From NCBI GenBank assembly GCA_020831865.1, contig JAFIFT010000023.1:79002-143001 (forward strand): a DNA stretch of 64,000 bases, in the 5' to 3' direction. This DNA comes from Legionellaceae bacterium. Lineage in GTDB: Bacteria > Pseudomonadota > Gammaproteobacteria > Legionellales > Legionellaceae. Every line of letters starts with the position of its first letter. Positions within the stretch are counted from its first letter, which is position 1. Made by a program: the position numbers and the translations under genes. A model generated the notes under the pieces. That model worked only from the letters and a program-made list of their open reading frames with translations, did not search any database and was not told where the DNA came from. Below are positions 27,141-38,404 of the stretch, piece after piece.

Positions 27141-28007
27141 TTATAAAGCATCTGCACCACCGACAATCTCAGCCAACTCTTGGGTAATGGCTGCCTGTCG
27201 GGCTTTGTTATAGGCCAACTGAAACTCCTTGATGAGGTCACCGGCATTGTCGGTGGCACTCTTCATGGCAATCATTTTTGCCGCCTGCTCACAGGCAATA
27301 TTTTCTACTACCGCTTGATACACCTCGACTTCTATAAAGCGCTCCAGCAAAACATCCAGTAGATCTTTTGCCTCGGGCTCATAAAGATAATCCCAGTGGT
27401 GTCCGAGGTTCTCTTCATCGGCCGGGGCCTGTGGTAATGGCAATAGTTGTTTGCGTACCGGTTTCTGTACCATGGTATTCACAAACTCATTGTACACAAT
27501 GTGCAGGGCATCGATGCTGCCATCATAATAGGCATCAAGCATGACCTTAACCGCACCAATGATGTCTTTTACACTGGGCGTATCACCCAGATTTTCTATT
27601 GATGCCGCTACCTGGCCACCAACCCGTTTAAAAAAGGCTTTGCCTTTTCGCCCCATAACGCAGATGGAGACCTCTTTGCCAGCTTGCTGCCAGGCACGAT
27701 AGTCCTGGATAAATTCGCGAAACAGATTGGCGTTGAGCCCACCGCACAAACCGCGGTCACTGCTCACCACAATCACCCCAATACGCTTGATATCACGCTC
27801 CAGCATGAAGGGATGGCGGTACTCCGAACGCGCCCGTGCTATATGCTTTACCACCTCAAAAATTTTATTGGCATATGGTTTGGACGCACGCATTCTGTCT
27901 TGCGTCTTACGCATTTTACTTGCCGCTACCAGCTGCATTGCGCTGGTAATTTTTCTGGTGTTTTTTATACTAGCAATTTTGCTACGTATATCTCTTGCTC
28001 CAGCCAT
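27141..28007 (-). CDS. atpG: F1 ATP synthase gamma subunit
   Basis: The 288-residue central-stalk subunit that rotates inside the alpha-beta hexamer. The N-terminal helix [20 protein letters not shown] and the C-terminal helix [22 protein letters not shown] form the coiled-coil shaft; [15 protein letters not shown] is the family block of the globular part. Confidence 0.97.
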   Translation of the reverse strand: MAGARDIRSKIASIKNTRKITSAMQLVAASKMRKTQDRMRASKPYANKIFEVVKHIARARSEYRHPFMLERDIKRIGVIVVSSDRGLCGGLNANLFREFIQDYRAWQQAGKEVSICVMGRKGKAFFKRVGGQVAASIENLGDTPSVKDIIGAVKVMLDAYYDGSIDALHIVYNEFVNTMVQKPVRKQLLPLPQAPADEENLGHHWDYLYEPEAKDLLDVLLERFIEVEVYQAVVENIACEQAAKMIAMKSATDNAGDLIKEFQLAYNKARQAAITQELAEIVGGADAL

Positions 28008-28066
28008 ATATTGATTGCCTATTCAGTCATTCAAAAAAATTGAGGGGAATTCCCCTCACACCGGCT

Positions 28067-29620
28067 CTACCAGCTACCTGTTTGTTTAAACGCTTCAACC
28101 GCATCATGCAATTGCTGTTCAATGTCCGCATCGTAGCTCCCTGTTTGTCTGATATTCAGCATCAGGGCCGCATAGTTACTGTGCATAAATCCATGCAGCG
28201 CCTTTTCAAAGGCACCAATTTCTGCCACGGGAATATCATCCAGATAGCCTTTTTCCGCCACAAAAAGAGACAAGCCCATTTCGGCAATCGATAAGGGGGC
28301 GTATTGCTGCTGTTTCATCAGTTCGGTAATACGCTGACCACGCTCTAATTGTTTGCGCGTCGCGTCATCCAGGTCAGAGGCAAACTGAGAAAAGGCTTCC
28401 AGCTCTCTAAACTGTGCCAGAGCCAGTCGCGTCCCCCCACCGAGCTTTTTCATAATCTTGGTTTGCGCCGCTCCACCAACTCGCGATACAGAGAGACCGG
28501 AGTTAATAGCCGGACGGATACCAGAGTTGAACATATCCACATCCAGGAAGATCTGACCATCGGTAATGGAAATGACGTTGGTCGGTACAAAGGCCGAGAC
28601 ATCACCGGCCTGCGTTTCAATAATAGGCAGGGCAGTCAAGGAGCCGGTTTTGCCTTCCACGCGCCCCTGGGTTAATTTTTTTACTTCAGCGGCATTGATA
28701 CGTGCGGAACGCTCCAATAGACGCGAATGCAGATAAAAAATATCCCCAGGGTAGGCTTCGCGACCTGGCGGGCGACGTAACAACAGGGAAATTTGACGAT
28801 AGGCCCAGGCTTGTTTGGTTAAGTCATCATAGACAATCAGCGCATCTTCGCCCTGTTCCATGAAGTATTCACCCATCGCGCAACCGGCATAAGGTGCCAG
28901 AAACTGTAATGCGGCCGGATCAGCGGCACCGGCGACCACCACAATGGTATGGGCCAGGGCATCGTTTTCTTCCAGTTTACGTACGATACTGGCCACCGAG
29001 GAGGCTTTTTGCCCGACGGCAACATAGATACACTTAACACCAGTCCCTTTTTGGTTGATGATAGCATCAATAGCGATAGCGGTTTTACCAGTCTGGCGGT
29101 CACCGATGATGAGCTCGCGCTGACCACGGCCAACCGGAGTCATCGCATCGATGGCTTTCAGTCCGGTCTGTACAGGTTGATCGACCGATTGACGCGCAAT
29201 CACACCTGGGGCGACTTTTTCAATAGCCGACATTTTCTCCGCTTTGATAGGACCTTTTCCATCCAGTGGATTTCCCAGGGTATCCACAACGCGACCGAGC
29301 AGGGCATCCCCCACAGGCACTTCCATAATGCGACCGGTGCATTTTCCTTTCTGGCCTTCCGCCAGGTTGGAATAATCGCCCAGTACCACCGCACCCACGG
29401 AGTCTCTTTCCAGGTTCAGAGCCAGGCCGTAAACATTCCCGGGGAATTCAATCATCTCCCCCTGCATCACGTCTTGCAAGCCGTGCAAGCGTACAATACC
29501 GTCTTTCAGGCTAACGATGGTCCCTTCATTTCGGGCCTCGGATACCACCTGAAACTGTTCAATGCGATTGCGGATCAGTTCGCTAATTTCCGCTGAATTT
29601 AATGCAACTTGTTTTGACAT
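28067..29620 (-). CDS. atpA: F1 ATP synthase alpha subunit
   Basis: The 517-residue non-catalytic nucleotide-binding subunit. It has the N-terminal delta-contact helix ([15 protein letters not shown]), the Walker A motif [13 protein letters not shown], the [33 protein letters not shown] region with the arginine finger further on in [17 protein letters not shown]. No deviations seen. The 59-base gap to atpG is the largest inside the F1 part of the operon. Confidence 0.98.
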   Translation of the reverse strand: MSKQVALNSAEISELIRNRIEQFQVVSEARNEGTIVSLKDGIVRLHGLQDVMQGEMIEFPGNVYGLALNLERDSVGAVVLGDYSNLAEGQKGKCTGRIMEVPVGDALLGRVVDTLGNPLDGKGPIKAEKMSAIEKVAPGVIARQSVDQPVQTGLKAIDAMTPVGRGQRELIIGDRQTGKTAIAIDAIINQKGTGVKCIYVAVGQKASSVASIVRKLEENDALAHTIVVVAGAADPAALQFLAPYAGCAMGEYFMEQGEDALIVYDDLTKQAWAYRQISLLLRRPPGREAYPGDIFYLHSRLLERSARINAAEVKKLTQGRVEGKTGSLTALPIIETQAGDVSAFVPTNVISITDGQIFLDVDMFNSGIRPAINSGLSVSRVGGAAQTKIMKKLGGGTRLALAQFRELEAFSQFASDLDDATRKQLERGQRITELMKQQQYAPLSIAEMGLSLFVAEKGYLDDIPVAEIGAFEKALHGFMHSNYAALMLNIRQTGSYDADIEQQLHDAVEAFKQTGSW

Positions 29621-29637
29621 GAAATCTATCCTCTTGA

Positions 29638-30186
29638 TTAGGCAGCCAGACCGGCAGCAAGCTTGGCAAGTTTGCCTCGCACCGATCCGTCAATGACAAA
29701 GTCTCCTGCCTGAATGATGGCACCACCGAGCAGGTTTTTATCGATTACCTCATTGATTACGATATTTTTTTGCAAACGTTTTGCCAGCGAGGTTTGCAGG
29801 CTTTCTTTTTGCCGGGTCGACAAGGGGCTAAAGCTTCGAACCTGTACATCCAGATTTTTCTCAAACTCTGCCTTCAATTGTTCATACAGCAAAAAGATTT
29901 CCGGCAGCACCGCCAGGCGATGATGCGCCGCCAGCACCTGAATAAAGTTTTGCAGTCCTTTTTTAGCCTTTGCCAGCTGCAAACCATCTATGATGCTAGT
30001 AAAAAGCGCTACCTGTTGTTCGCTGGTGCTGGCTGGATTTTCAATAAAGCCAAGCGCCTGCGGGTCGGCAGCGGCCTGGGCAAAGGCACGCAGGGCATCG
30101 GACCACAACGGCAGCAGGTCGGCTTGATGAGCAAACTCAAAAGCTGCTTTGGCATAAGGTCTGGCTATGGTCGTATATTCAGACAT
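29638..30186 (-). CDS. atpH: F1 ATP synthase delta subunit
   Basis: The 182-residue subunit that joins the peripheral stalk to the top of F1. The start [15 protein letters not shown], and the C-terminal block [33 protein letters not shown], are typical. The ATG at 30186 lies one base after the atpF stop codon, indicating coupled translation; an in-frame upstream start inside atpF is less likely. Confidence 0.96.
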   Translation of the reverse strand: MSEYTTIARPYAKAAFEFAHQADLLPLWSDALRAFAQAAADPQALGFIENPASTSEQQVALFTSIIDGLQLAKAKKGLQNFIQVLAAHHRLAVLPEIFLLYEQLKAEFEKNLDVQVRSFSPLSTRQKESLQTSLAKRLQKNIVINEVIDKNLLGGAIIQAGDFVIDGSVRGKLAKLAAGLAA

Positions 30187-30187
30187 A

Positions 30188-30646
30188 TCAAATCTCTTCA
30201 ATCAGTTGATCAAGCAGGGCGCTGTTGCTCTTTTCATCGATTTCACGCTGCAGAATGCGCTCCGCGCCGGCAACCGCCAAACTGGCAAACTGGCGCTTCA
30301 ATTCCAAACGAGCCTTGTTTATTTCCTGCGCCAATTGCTCCTGGCCCAGTTTTGCCTGGCGTTGCGCTTCTGCACGGGCATCCTCTCGCGCTTCCTCAAT
30401 CATTTGTGCCGCACGGCGGTTGGCCTTTTCGATAATGTCATTGGCCTGTACTTTCGCCTGCTTTAGTTCATCTTTGGCGCGGTGCTGGGCCAGTTCAAAT
30501 TCACGACGACCGCGTTCTGCGGATGACAAGCCTTCGGCTATTTTATCCTGCCGTTCGTCCATAGCTCTGGACAGCGGCGGCCAGACAAATTTCATGGTAA
30601 ACCAGACAAATAGCGCAAATACCAGCATTTGCACAACCAGTGTCAT
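30188..30646 (-). CDS. atpF: Fo ATP synthase b subunit
   Basis: The 152-residue peripheral-stalk subunit: one N-terminal membrane helix (VVQMLVFALFVWFTMKFVWPPL) followed by a long alanine- and charged-residue-rich helix that dimerises. The ATG at 30646 is used in place of a TTG further upstream because it puts the membrane helix at the N-terminus as in other b subunits, with AAGG upstream. Confidence 0.95.
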   Translation of the reverse strand: MTLVVQMLVFALFVWFTMKFVWPPLSRAMDERQDKIAEGLSSAERGRREFELAQHRAKDELKQAKVQANDIIEKANRRAAQMIEEAREDARAEAQRQAKLGQEQLAQEINKARLELKRQFASLAVAGAERILQREIDEKSNSALLDQLIEEI

Positions 30647-30709
30647 ATTAATTTCCAAGGTATTTCTCCTGCAACAATGAAAGGGCGCCAAAGCGCCCGG
30701 GAAGTGTTA

Positions 30710-32234
<1,525 letters not shown>

Positions 32235-32267
32235 CAGTTCTCCTCCTGATGGTTGCTTACGGCGCAG

Positions 32268-32296
32268 ATTATAAAGTAATCAATTTAGTTGTGCAA
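32268..32296 (-). promoter_or_regulatory. Promoter of the atp operon
   Basis: On the minus strand TTGCAC (32296-32291) and TATAAT (32273-32268) are 17 bases apart, roughly 35 bases before the atpI ATG. A TATCCC/GGGATA hairpin at 32338-32352 lies upstream, between dolP and this promoter, without a T-run. Confidence 0.7.
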
Positions 32297-32393
32297 TGAC
32301 CGTTAGCTATTTTTTCCGTTTTTCTGCTGTTTTCTGTTATCCCGCCGGGATACAGCAGCATCTTTTGGCGCTCCGGAACGGTAGAGTGGCTGC

Positions 32394-32954
32394 TTAGACA
32401 ATGTATTGAAACACTTTCACGACTTTGGCTACCCCCTTCACCCGCCGCGCCGTATCAACTGCCAAGGCTGCCTGTTCTTTGGTGACAATGCCCATAAGGT
32501 ACACCACTGTGTTTTCCGTCACGACCTTAATAGAGCCAGACTCGAGATTTTTACGCGCGACTAACCGGGACTTCACCTCGCTGCTGATCCAGCTATCCTG
32601 CCCTTTTTGACTCAGGCTTATGGGGTACCCGATGCTAATCTGGTCATAGACACGCCTAACCTGCGCAGTGCTTTGCGCTATTTTTTCGGCTTTCATGCGT
32701 AAGCTGGCACTTGGTGTTTGTCCGACTAACAGCACCACTTGATTAAAGCTGATGACGTCTATTCTGGAACCGGAAAAATCGGGATCATTGGCAATGCGTT
32801 TGTGGATCAGGTGAAAAATGCGCGCATCCTTTTCCATCACCCGCAAACTGCGTTTATCATACACAATCATACCGGCAGCCGCACCAATCACCGCCACCGC
32901 AACACAGCCACTCAGTAGTATCGTACTGAGTAATACCCAAGTCATCCGTCGCAT
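32394..32954 (-). CDS. dolP: BON-domain outer membrane lipoprotein (DolP/YraP type)
   Basis: A 186-residue lipoprotein: MRRMTWVLLSTILLSGC gives a lipobox LLSGC with the acylated cysteine near residue 17. Two BON domains follow (IDVISFNQVVLLVGQTPSAS and IKVVTENTVVYLMGIVTKEQ as the strand-turn cores). DolP supports outer membrane integrity and BAM function at division sites in E. coli. It follows diaA directly, as in E. coli. The ATG at 32954 is preferred to 32966 because of the GAGGA site just before it; 32966 would overlap the diaA stop. Confidence 0.9.
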   Translation of the reverse strand: MRRMTWVLLSTILLSGCVAVAVIGAAAGMIVYDKRSLRVMEKDARIFHLIHKRIANDPDFSGSRIDVISFNQVVLLVGQTPSASLRMKAEKIAQSTAQVRRVYDQISIGYPISLSQKGQDSWISSEVKSRLVARKNLESGSIKVVTENTVVYLMGIVTKEQAALAVDTARRVKGVAKVVKVFQYIV

Positions 32955-32962
32955 CTCGTTCC

Positions 32963-33556
32963 TCATGATTGACCAAACAGCTGCTGTTCAATTAAGTCAC
33001 AGAAGCAGTGTAACATAAATAAATGCACCTCACGGATGCGGGCGGCTGAGTCCGCCTGCACCCGCAGGGCAATATCCTCCGGCCCCAGATGGTTCACCAG
33101 TAAGCCGCCATCTCTGCCGCATAACACAATGGTATCGATTCCCCGTTCATTGGCAGCATGTATGGCCTGCAAGATGCTGTTGGAATGTCCAGAGGTACTG
33201 AGTACCAACAACACGTCGTTCGCCTGTCCCAAGGCCAATATTTGCCGTGAAAAAACCTGCTCATATTGGCTGTTATTTGCAATGGAAGTCAAACTGACCA
33301 TATCACCCGCCAGATTGATGACCGGCAACGGTGGGCGCTCAACGGCAAAATGACTCATTAAGGCCGCAGAAAAGTGAAAAGCGTTCCCTGCCGAGCCTCC
33401 ATTGCCACAAATCAGAATTTTACCATCATTAAGCAAACAGTTAGCCAGGCGTGTGCCGGCCTGCGCAATCCCCTCCGGCAGATGATCAGCGGCGGCAATC
33501 TGCGTTTCAATACTGGCGCCAAACAGTTGCCGTACCCGTTCTTCCATTGGCGTCAT
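32963..33556 (-). CDS. diaA: SIS-domain DnaA-associating protein DiaA
   Basis: A 197-residue SIS-domain protein. The phosphosugar-binding-type blocks are ILICGNGGSAGNAFHFSAAL and VLSTSGHSNSILQAIHAAN. Two families share this fold, GmhA (heptose isomerase) and DiaA (binds DnaA and promotes initiation). The position between yraN and dolP, the E. coli order, supports DiaA. It lies only about 9 kb from oriC in this chromosome. A GAGGAG site precedes the ATG at eight bases. Confidence 0.85.
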   Translation of the reverse strand: MTPMEERVRQLFGASIETQIAAADHLPEGIAQAGTRLANCLLNDGKILICGNGGSAGNAFHFSAALMSHFAVERPPLPVINLAGDMVSLTSIANNSQYEQVFSRQILALGQANDVLLVLSTSGHSNSILQAIHAANERGIDTIVLCGRDGGLLVNHLGPEDIALRVQADSAARIREVHLFMLHCFCDLIEQQLFGQS

Positions 33557-33586
33557 TTATTGTTCTCCTCTGAATATGGACCGTTT

Positions 33587-33961
33587 CTATTGGCCAAATG
33601 CGTTTTGCAGCCATTGCAGTTCCGGCCTGTGCTGCCCTTCGAGCGCGATGACATCAAAGCGACAGGCCAGGCTGCGCATACTACGATGTTGCAACAAAAA
33701 ATGGGCAGCTGTTTTTTGTATTTTTTGCTGCTTATGCCAGCTTACACTCGCCTTTGCTCCACCAAAAGCAGGCGAGCGTCGCTGACGTACTTCAACAAAA
33801 ACTAACAAGGCGCCATCACGCATAATCAAATCAATTTCACCAAAGGCGCAACGATAATTGCGCGCAAGCAGCGCTAAGCCCTGTGCCTGTAAGTAGCAGC
33901 AGGCCTGCTCTTCCGCCCATTGCCCCTGTTCCCTGCGGTTGATTGTCCCTTTGTGCACCAT
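33587..33961 (-). CDS. yraN: UPF0102 family endonuclease-like protein YraN
   Basis: A 124-residue protein of the restriction-endonuclease-like fold. The core is GEIDLIMRDGALLVFVEVRQR, which holds the D-ExK-like metal site (glutamate and aspartate, then E-V-R), preceded by GQWAEEQACCYLQAQGLALLARNYR. Its cellular role is unknown. The ATG at 33961 is chosen over 33973 because GGAG lies six bases before it. It sits between lpoA and diaA as in many gammaproteobacteria. Confidence 0.9.
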   Translation of the reverse strand: MVHKGTINRREQGQWAEEQACCYLQAQGLALLARNYRCAFGEIDLIMRDGALLVFVEVRQRRSPAFGGAKASVSWHKQQKIQKTAAHFLLQHRSMRSLACRFDVIALEGQHRPELQWLQNAFGQ

Positions 33962-33978
33962 CTTTCGCTCCATCCCCC

Positions 33979-35766
33979 CTAGACAAGCGGTTCAACCAAA
34001 CCTTCTTTAAACTGGCCCCAACTGATAATGCGGGCAATCTGCTGAGCCTGGTTGAGATACAATACGCCGCTGTATTCACTGATTCCCATAGCCGGGAACA
34101 AGATTAACTGATTGAGCTGCGATGCTAAGGCAAAACTATCCATCCCCAGTGCATAGAGCCGATTATAGCTGTTGAGGCTTTCCGGCCAGTTGGCATGATG
34201 GCTCTCCTGCTGCTGGAAAACCCAGGGCATATCACAAAAAATAATTCCATCCAAATCCCGATTTTTAGCGGTATCTTTCACCCCACCATACACCGTGGAT
34301 ATAGAGTAGACCGGTGTATCATTCAGATAATAATAGCGCAGTAAGGGCATGATTTGCCGCGCTTTACCGGGGTAAGCCAACAAGAAAATCATATCAAAAT
34401 CCTGCCGGCGCCGGGTGGTGCTGGCCATTTTTTTACCCAGAATTTTTTTCAATGCGGCGCTGCGCTGTTCACTCTCGCTGACATGCAGTAACTGCTCAAT
34501 GGCCTGGTTGAAATTGGTGGTATTATCATAGTTCAGGCTATCCACCAGCTGTCCTCCCGCTTTTTGCCATTGATCCACAAAAGCCTGGCTTACCTCTTGC
34601 CCCCAACGCCCCTCCGGCGCGATCAGCAGGGCATGACGGCGACCATCACTGCTGGCTTTTAAGGCCAGCTGCCGCGCCTCATTTGAGGGCGATAAGCCGA
34701 ATTGATAGGCATTACTTTGCACCCGCTTATCGGCATCATTGAGCAGCAAGGTGGGGACGGGATGGGGCTGTGTTGCCAGTTGGGCAACCTCCGGTTTGCT
34801 TAAAGGACCCACCACATATTGTGCCCCCTCAGCCAGGGCCTGCTGATATAACGCGCTAATGTTCTGCTGCCAGGTATCATAGGTTCTTATCTGCATATGA
34901 CCCTGGCCCTGCTGTTGACGGGCTGCTTTAAACCCATCGAGAACCGCCTGACCAGGACCAGCCAAAGGACCACTTAAGGGGAGCAACAGGGCAACCTGCT
35001 GCGGCAGTGGATGCAGCCAGGGCTTGATTGCCGGCAGGGAAGATGGCAGCAGGCTATTGGCCGGGTGCCCATGGTGCTGTGCACGCCATTGCTCCAATTG
35101 TGCAAGCAAATGCTCTGGCTCCTGCCGGGAACGAGCTATAGCCGCCAATTGCATCCACCCCCCCAGGGCGGTATCGGAACCACGCTCCATGGCTTGTGTA
35201 TCCAGTTCAGCAACCGGCATGGTACTCAGGGTTAACCAGAGCTTGCGCCGGTTCTGAATACGCGCCGATTCACTGTTGAGAAAAGGATCCAGCTTGACGC
35301 GCTCACTGACAGACTCCACCACCAGTTTTTTCGCCTCATAGGCTTCGGCAAGCAATTGATGGTATTGCTCCTGATAAAAGGGCGCTAATCGTTCAGTATT
35401 TTGTATTTTGGCCAAAAGGGCGATGGCCTGATTGGGCCGCTTGGCAATAAGATCGGCCTTAGCCAGTAAAAGCCGTTGTTGATCACGCAATAGGGGATCG
35501 GCAGTATGTACTGCCTGCAGGGTTTTTTTGGCTTGCTTCCATTGACCATCATAGACCATGCGGCCTGCCGCCATTAACAGCATCCGCTGTTGTTCTTCCC
35601 CACTTTGTCGGTTTGCCATAGCCAGATAAGCCGAGCTTGGCAAGACAAAAGGCGTGGAATTGTCACGCAGGCCAGAGGAGGGAGGATTGACTTTGTTGCA
35701 CTGGCATAGTAAACAGGCGCAAACGACAAAGGCTAGTATACGGGCAAAACTTGTCAGTATCTTCAT
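33979..35766 (-). CDS. lpoA: Penicillin-binding protein activator LpoA
   Basis: A 595-residue outer membrane lipoprotein (LppC/YraM family) that activates the peptidoglycan synthase PBP1A. The N-terminal half is helical TPR-like (AAGRMVYDGQWKQAKKTLQA and following), and from about residue 255 a periplasmic-binding-protein-like domain starts with VALLLPLSGPLAGPGQAVLDGF. The signal peptide carries four cysteines (16, 18, 21, 23); C18 (preceded by VCA) fits a lipobox better than C23 (preceded by LCQ), so the lipidation site is uncertain. It is divergent from rsmI with a 56-base gap. Confidence 0.92.
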   Translation of the reverse strand: MKILTSFARILAFVVCACLLCQCNKVNPPSSGLRDNSTPFVLPSSAYLAMANRQSGEEQQRMLLMAAGRMVYDGQWKQAKKTLQAVHTADPLLRDQQRLLLAKADLIAKRPNQAIALLAKIQNTERLAPFYQEQYHQLLAEAYEAKKLVVESVSERVKLDPFLNSESARIQNRRKLWLTLSTMPVAELDTQAMERGSDTALGGWMQLAAIARSRQEPEHLLAQLEQWRAQHHGHPANSLLPSSLPAIKPWLHPLPQQVALLLPLSGPLAGPGQAVLDGFKAARQQQGQGHMQIRTYDTWQQNISALYQQALAEGAQYVVGPLSKPEVAQLATQPHPVPTLLLNDADKRVQSNAYQFGLSPSNEARQLALKASSDGRRHALLIAPEGRWGQEVSQAFVDQWQKAGGQLVDSLNYDNTTNFNQAIEQLLHVSESEQRSAALKKILGKKMASTTRRRQDFDMIFLLAYPGKARQIMPLLRYYYLNDTPVYSISTVYGGVKDTAKNRDLDGIIFCDMPWVFQQQESHHANWPESLNSYNRLYALGMDSFALASQLNQLILFPAMGISEYSGVLYLNQAQQIARIISWGQFKEGLVEPLV

Positions 35767-35822
35767 TCAAAAGGTTCCAAACGCCGCAAGGTCACGGTTG
35801 ATAAGGCACTAGAGGATAAACC

Positions 35823-36686
35823 ATGCATAAGATTTCATCAACACCCCCGGGGCAGATTTATGTCATCGCAACGCCAATCGGTAATTTATCCGATCTCAGT
35901 CTACGCGCCATAGAGACTTTAAAAGCAGTGGACGTGATCGTGGCGGAAGATACCAGACATAGCCAACATTTATTACAGCATTATGCTATCCACAACGCCT
36001 GTACGTCTTTACACAGTCATAATGAGGGCAGCAAAAGCAAACAGTTACTCGCTGAACTGCTGGCAGGCAAGTCTCTGGCTATCATCAGCGACGCCGGTAC
36101 CCCTCTCATCAGCGATCCGGGTTTTCCCCTCATTCGAATGGCGCAGGAAGAGGGTATTCAGGTCATACCCATTCCCGGCTGTTGTGCCCTGATTGCCGCG
36201 TTATCAGCCAGTGGCGTTCCCTGTCAAAGTTTCTTTTTCGCTGGTTTTTTAGCACAAAAGAGCAGTGCTCGCCGTGAGCAGTTGCGGCACTATCTGGGCT
36301 TTGGCCAGACCACCGTCTTGTATGAATCCCCCCATCGTCTGCATGATTGTATTGCCGATATTGCCGAAGTCTATGGTCAGGATTATGCCTTTGTTCTGGC
36401 AAAGGAGCTGACCAAAACGCATGAGCGCTTTATCAAAGGATGCGCTTCTGAACTGAGTAGTTGGCTGGCAGAAGACCCTTACCATGGCCGGGGGGAATTT
36501 GTGATTATTTTGCCGGCACAAACTCAAGAAGCCCGGGAAGCGCACATCCCGCTGCGCCTGCTGACAATACTTTTAGCGGAGCTGCCGCTCAAACAAGCCG
36601 TTAAAATAGCAGCAGCCATTAGTGGCGAAGCTCGAAACATCCTCTATCCCATTGCCCTTCGTCTACAACAGAACCAGGAGAACTAG
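35823..36686 (+). CDS. rsmI: 16S rRNA 2'-O-ribose C1402 methyltransferase
   Basis: A 287-residue tetrapyrrole-methylase-fold enzyme. Family blocks are GQIYVIATPIGNLSDLSLRA at the N-terminus, AEDTRHSQHLL, SDAGTPLISDPGF and PIPGCCALIAALSASG. It modifies the ribose of C1402 in the 30S decoding centre together with RsmH. GAGG lies seven bases before the ATG. It is divergent from lpoA, as in E. coli. Confidence 0.95.
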   Translation: MHKISSTPPGQIYVIATPIGNLSDLSLRAIETLKAVDVIVAEDTRHSQHLLQHYAIHNACTSLHSHNEGSKSKQLLAELLAGKSLAIISDAGTPLISDPGFPLIRMAQEEGIQVIPIPGCCALIAALSASGVPCQSFFFAGFLAQKSSARREQLRHYLGFGQTTVLYESPHRLHDCIADIAEVYGQDYAFVLAKELTKTHERFIKGCASELSSWLAEDPYHGRGEFVIILPAQTQEAREAHIPLRLLTILLAELPLKQAVKIAAAISGEARNILYPIALRLQQNQEN

Positions 36687-36728
36687 GCGTCCCCCTGGTT
36701 CCGATGGGTAAGGAGTTTGGCCGCCGTC

Positions 36729-38246
36729 TCAGGCCGCTTTGAGAGGGGAAACCGACGGCGTTTGGCTGTCTTCCTCAACCGGCGCTGACGTGCTCAGTGC
36801 CTGTATCAGTTGCCAGGCACCATAAGCCAGAGTTACGGCCAGAGCAGCCTGCCAGCAGACCACCATGGTGCCCATAATCAGCGCAGGGGCGAGGCTGAAT
36901 TTCAGCAGATTAAGAGCAAAGCTTTGTTGTGCCTGCCGATATTCCGCCAAAGCCTGCGGCTCTGTGTTCCCCTCTAGTTTGGCCAGCTGGTATTGTTCTT
37001 TCTTTTTAACCATCTCGGCATAATGACCGGCAGACAAATACAGCGATACCGCAACGGCCGCCAACAACAGGCATGCCACCGTCGCAATCGGTACTGCCAT
37101 CAGAAATGCGCTGGCAAAACTGCCAGCCAGCAAAGTGGCAGCCGCGGCATTGATTTGCCATTTGGCCTGCATGGCCTGATTGTCTATCATCAGCAGACGC
37201 TGTTGTTGCATGAGGATATTGAGCTCGAATGTTTGCGTTTCATCAAGGCTCTCCAGTCCGGTCAATTGCGCTATTTGCAGGGAGAATTGCTCTATTTTAT
37301 TCTGAAACTGCGCCGCTTCCCGATGCCACAGCCACAGAATCAAGCCCAAATCAAACAGCATAAAGGCAACCGTTATCGCGATAATCGCCGGAAAGTTCAA
37401 TGCCAAAATCATCGGAAAATTGGTAATTAAATTAATACCGGCCCAAACCACATCATTTAGCAGATCGCCATGGCGTTTATTGAGTTCAAAAACCAGACGT
37501 TGCCAGTGGGTCGATTTTTCCTCGCCATCGGAAGGGAAGAACACGTGCTTAAGCAGCATGGCGCTATTGATGGCAGCCCGCATTAAAAATAAAGCCACAC
37601 TTAAAATATTGGCCACCGACTGGATGCTGTTGAGGCGCTTTTGCAAGACGTCCAATGACAAGTCCTGTTTAAAAAACTCAGACAGGCGCTCCAGCAGATG
37701 ATGGTTATTGAGCACTACCAGAAAATTCATCCAGGCCATGCGCGCCACCATGTACATCATTCGCAGCATATTAATCAGTACCACTTTGCTGCGGGCATTA
37801 CTCGCTTGTCGTAGAGTGTTCTGCGCATCATCCAACCCTGCCCCTATCAGGGCGGCCAGTTTTTGAAAAAATGATTTTTCTTTTGCTTGCCCTATCTGCG
37901 TCAGGGGCGCCTGGTTATCAAGGTTATCAATCAACTCTTGCAGATGGTTCACTTTTTTCTTCAGCTCACGGGCCTTCGCTTCCTGCCCATACTGCCGATG
38001 GTACTGCTCCAACAGCAGGGCACAGTACTGCGCGTAGCACAAAAAATTAAGACGCTGTTCTTTATGTTGCTGCAAGGTCTGATAAAGCGTATTAAACTCC
38101 TGTTGCAATTCAAACAGGTGCTCAAGCAAGAAGCTATGTAGTTTTTGTTTGGCGCGGGTTTTAACCTCGTCAAACGTATACTTTTTCTTCTGAGCTAAAA
38201 AAGCCTGTTTATCTTGGGAAAAAACCGATAACTTGACGACCGACAT
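36729..38246 (-). CDS. Membrane protein with N-terminal coiled coil, unknown function (possible effector)
   Basis: I do not recognise this 505-residue protein. Residues 1-140 are highly charged and helical (KKKYTFDEVKTRAKQKLH, then repeated heptads such as AKARELKKKVNHLQELIDNL). Five or six hydrophobic segments follow, at roughly 155-180, 210-235, 275-312, 365-405 and 448-485, with glutamine-rich helical linkers between them. There is no signal peptide. The tail ends VEEDSQTPSVSPLKAA, with a short acidic block followed by small and polar residues, as in Dot/Icm E-block signals. The lineage-specific look and the insertion between conserved housekeeping genes (rsmI and mnmE) fit an effector, but an ordinary inner membrane protein is possible. 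Confidence 0.6.
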   Translation of the reverse strand: MSVVKLSVFSQDKQAFLAQKKKYTFDEVKTRAKQKLHSFLLEHLFELQQEFNTLYQTLQQHKEQRLNFLCYAQYCALLLEQYHRQYGQEAKARELKKKVNHLQELIDNLDNQAPLTQIGQAKEKSFFQKLAALIGAGLDDAQNTLRQASNARSKVVLINMLRMMYMVARMAWMNFLVVLNNHHLLERLSEFFKQDLSLDVLQKRLNSIQSVANILSVALFLMRAAINSAMLLKHVFFPSDGEEKSTHWQRLVFELNKRHGDLLNDVVWAGINLITNFPMILALNFPAIIAITVAFMLFDLGLILWLWHREAAQFQNKIEQFSLQIAQLTGLESLDETQTFELNILMQQQRLLMIDNQAMQAKWQINAAAATLLAGSFASAFLMAVPIATVACLLLAAVAVSLYLSAGHYAEMVKKKEQYQLAKLEGNTEPQALAEYRQAQQSFALNLLKFSLAPALIMGTMVVCWQAALAVTLAYGAWQLIQALSTSAPVEEDSQTPSVSPLKAA

Positions 38247-38339
38247 AGCCAGACCTTTACAAAAAAAACAGTTGATATTTTAACTTACCATGCTGAGCAA
38301 AAAGTATCAATACTGCTTGCGCTATTTGTTGTTTTTTAT

Positions 38340-38375
38340 TTGCCCAACTTAAGGGCAACTGAGGACAGCCTCAGT
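38340..38375. repeat. Two adjacent hairpins downstream of mnmE
   Basis: TTGCCC/GGGCAA (38340-38358, 7-base loop) and ACTGAGG/CCTCAGT (38358-38375, 4-base loop) stand side by side, about 30 bases after the mnmE stop. The minus-strand tail is A-rich, not T-rich, so they are not a standard terminator. Confidence 0.55.
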
Positions 38376-38404
38376 CCATCCCTCCAAGCCAAAGCGCAGC
38401 TGTT

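Noticed and set aside
38340..38375. Rho-independent terminator for mnmE
   Set aside because: Both hairpins are real, but the sequence following on the minus strand is A-rich instead of T-rich.
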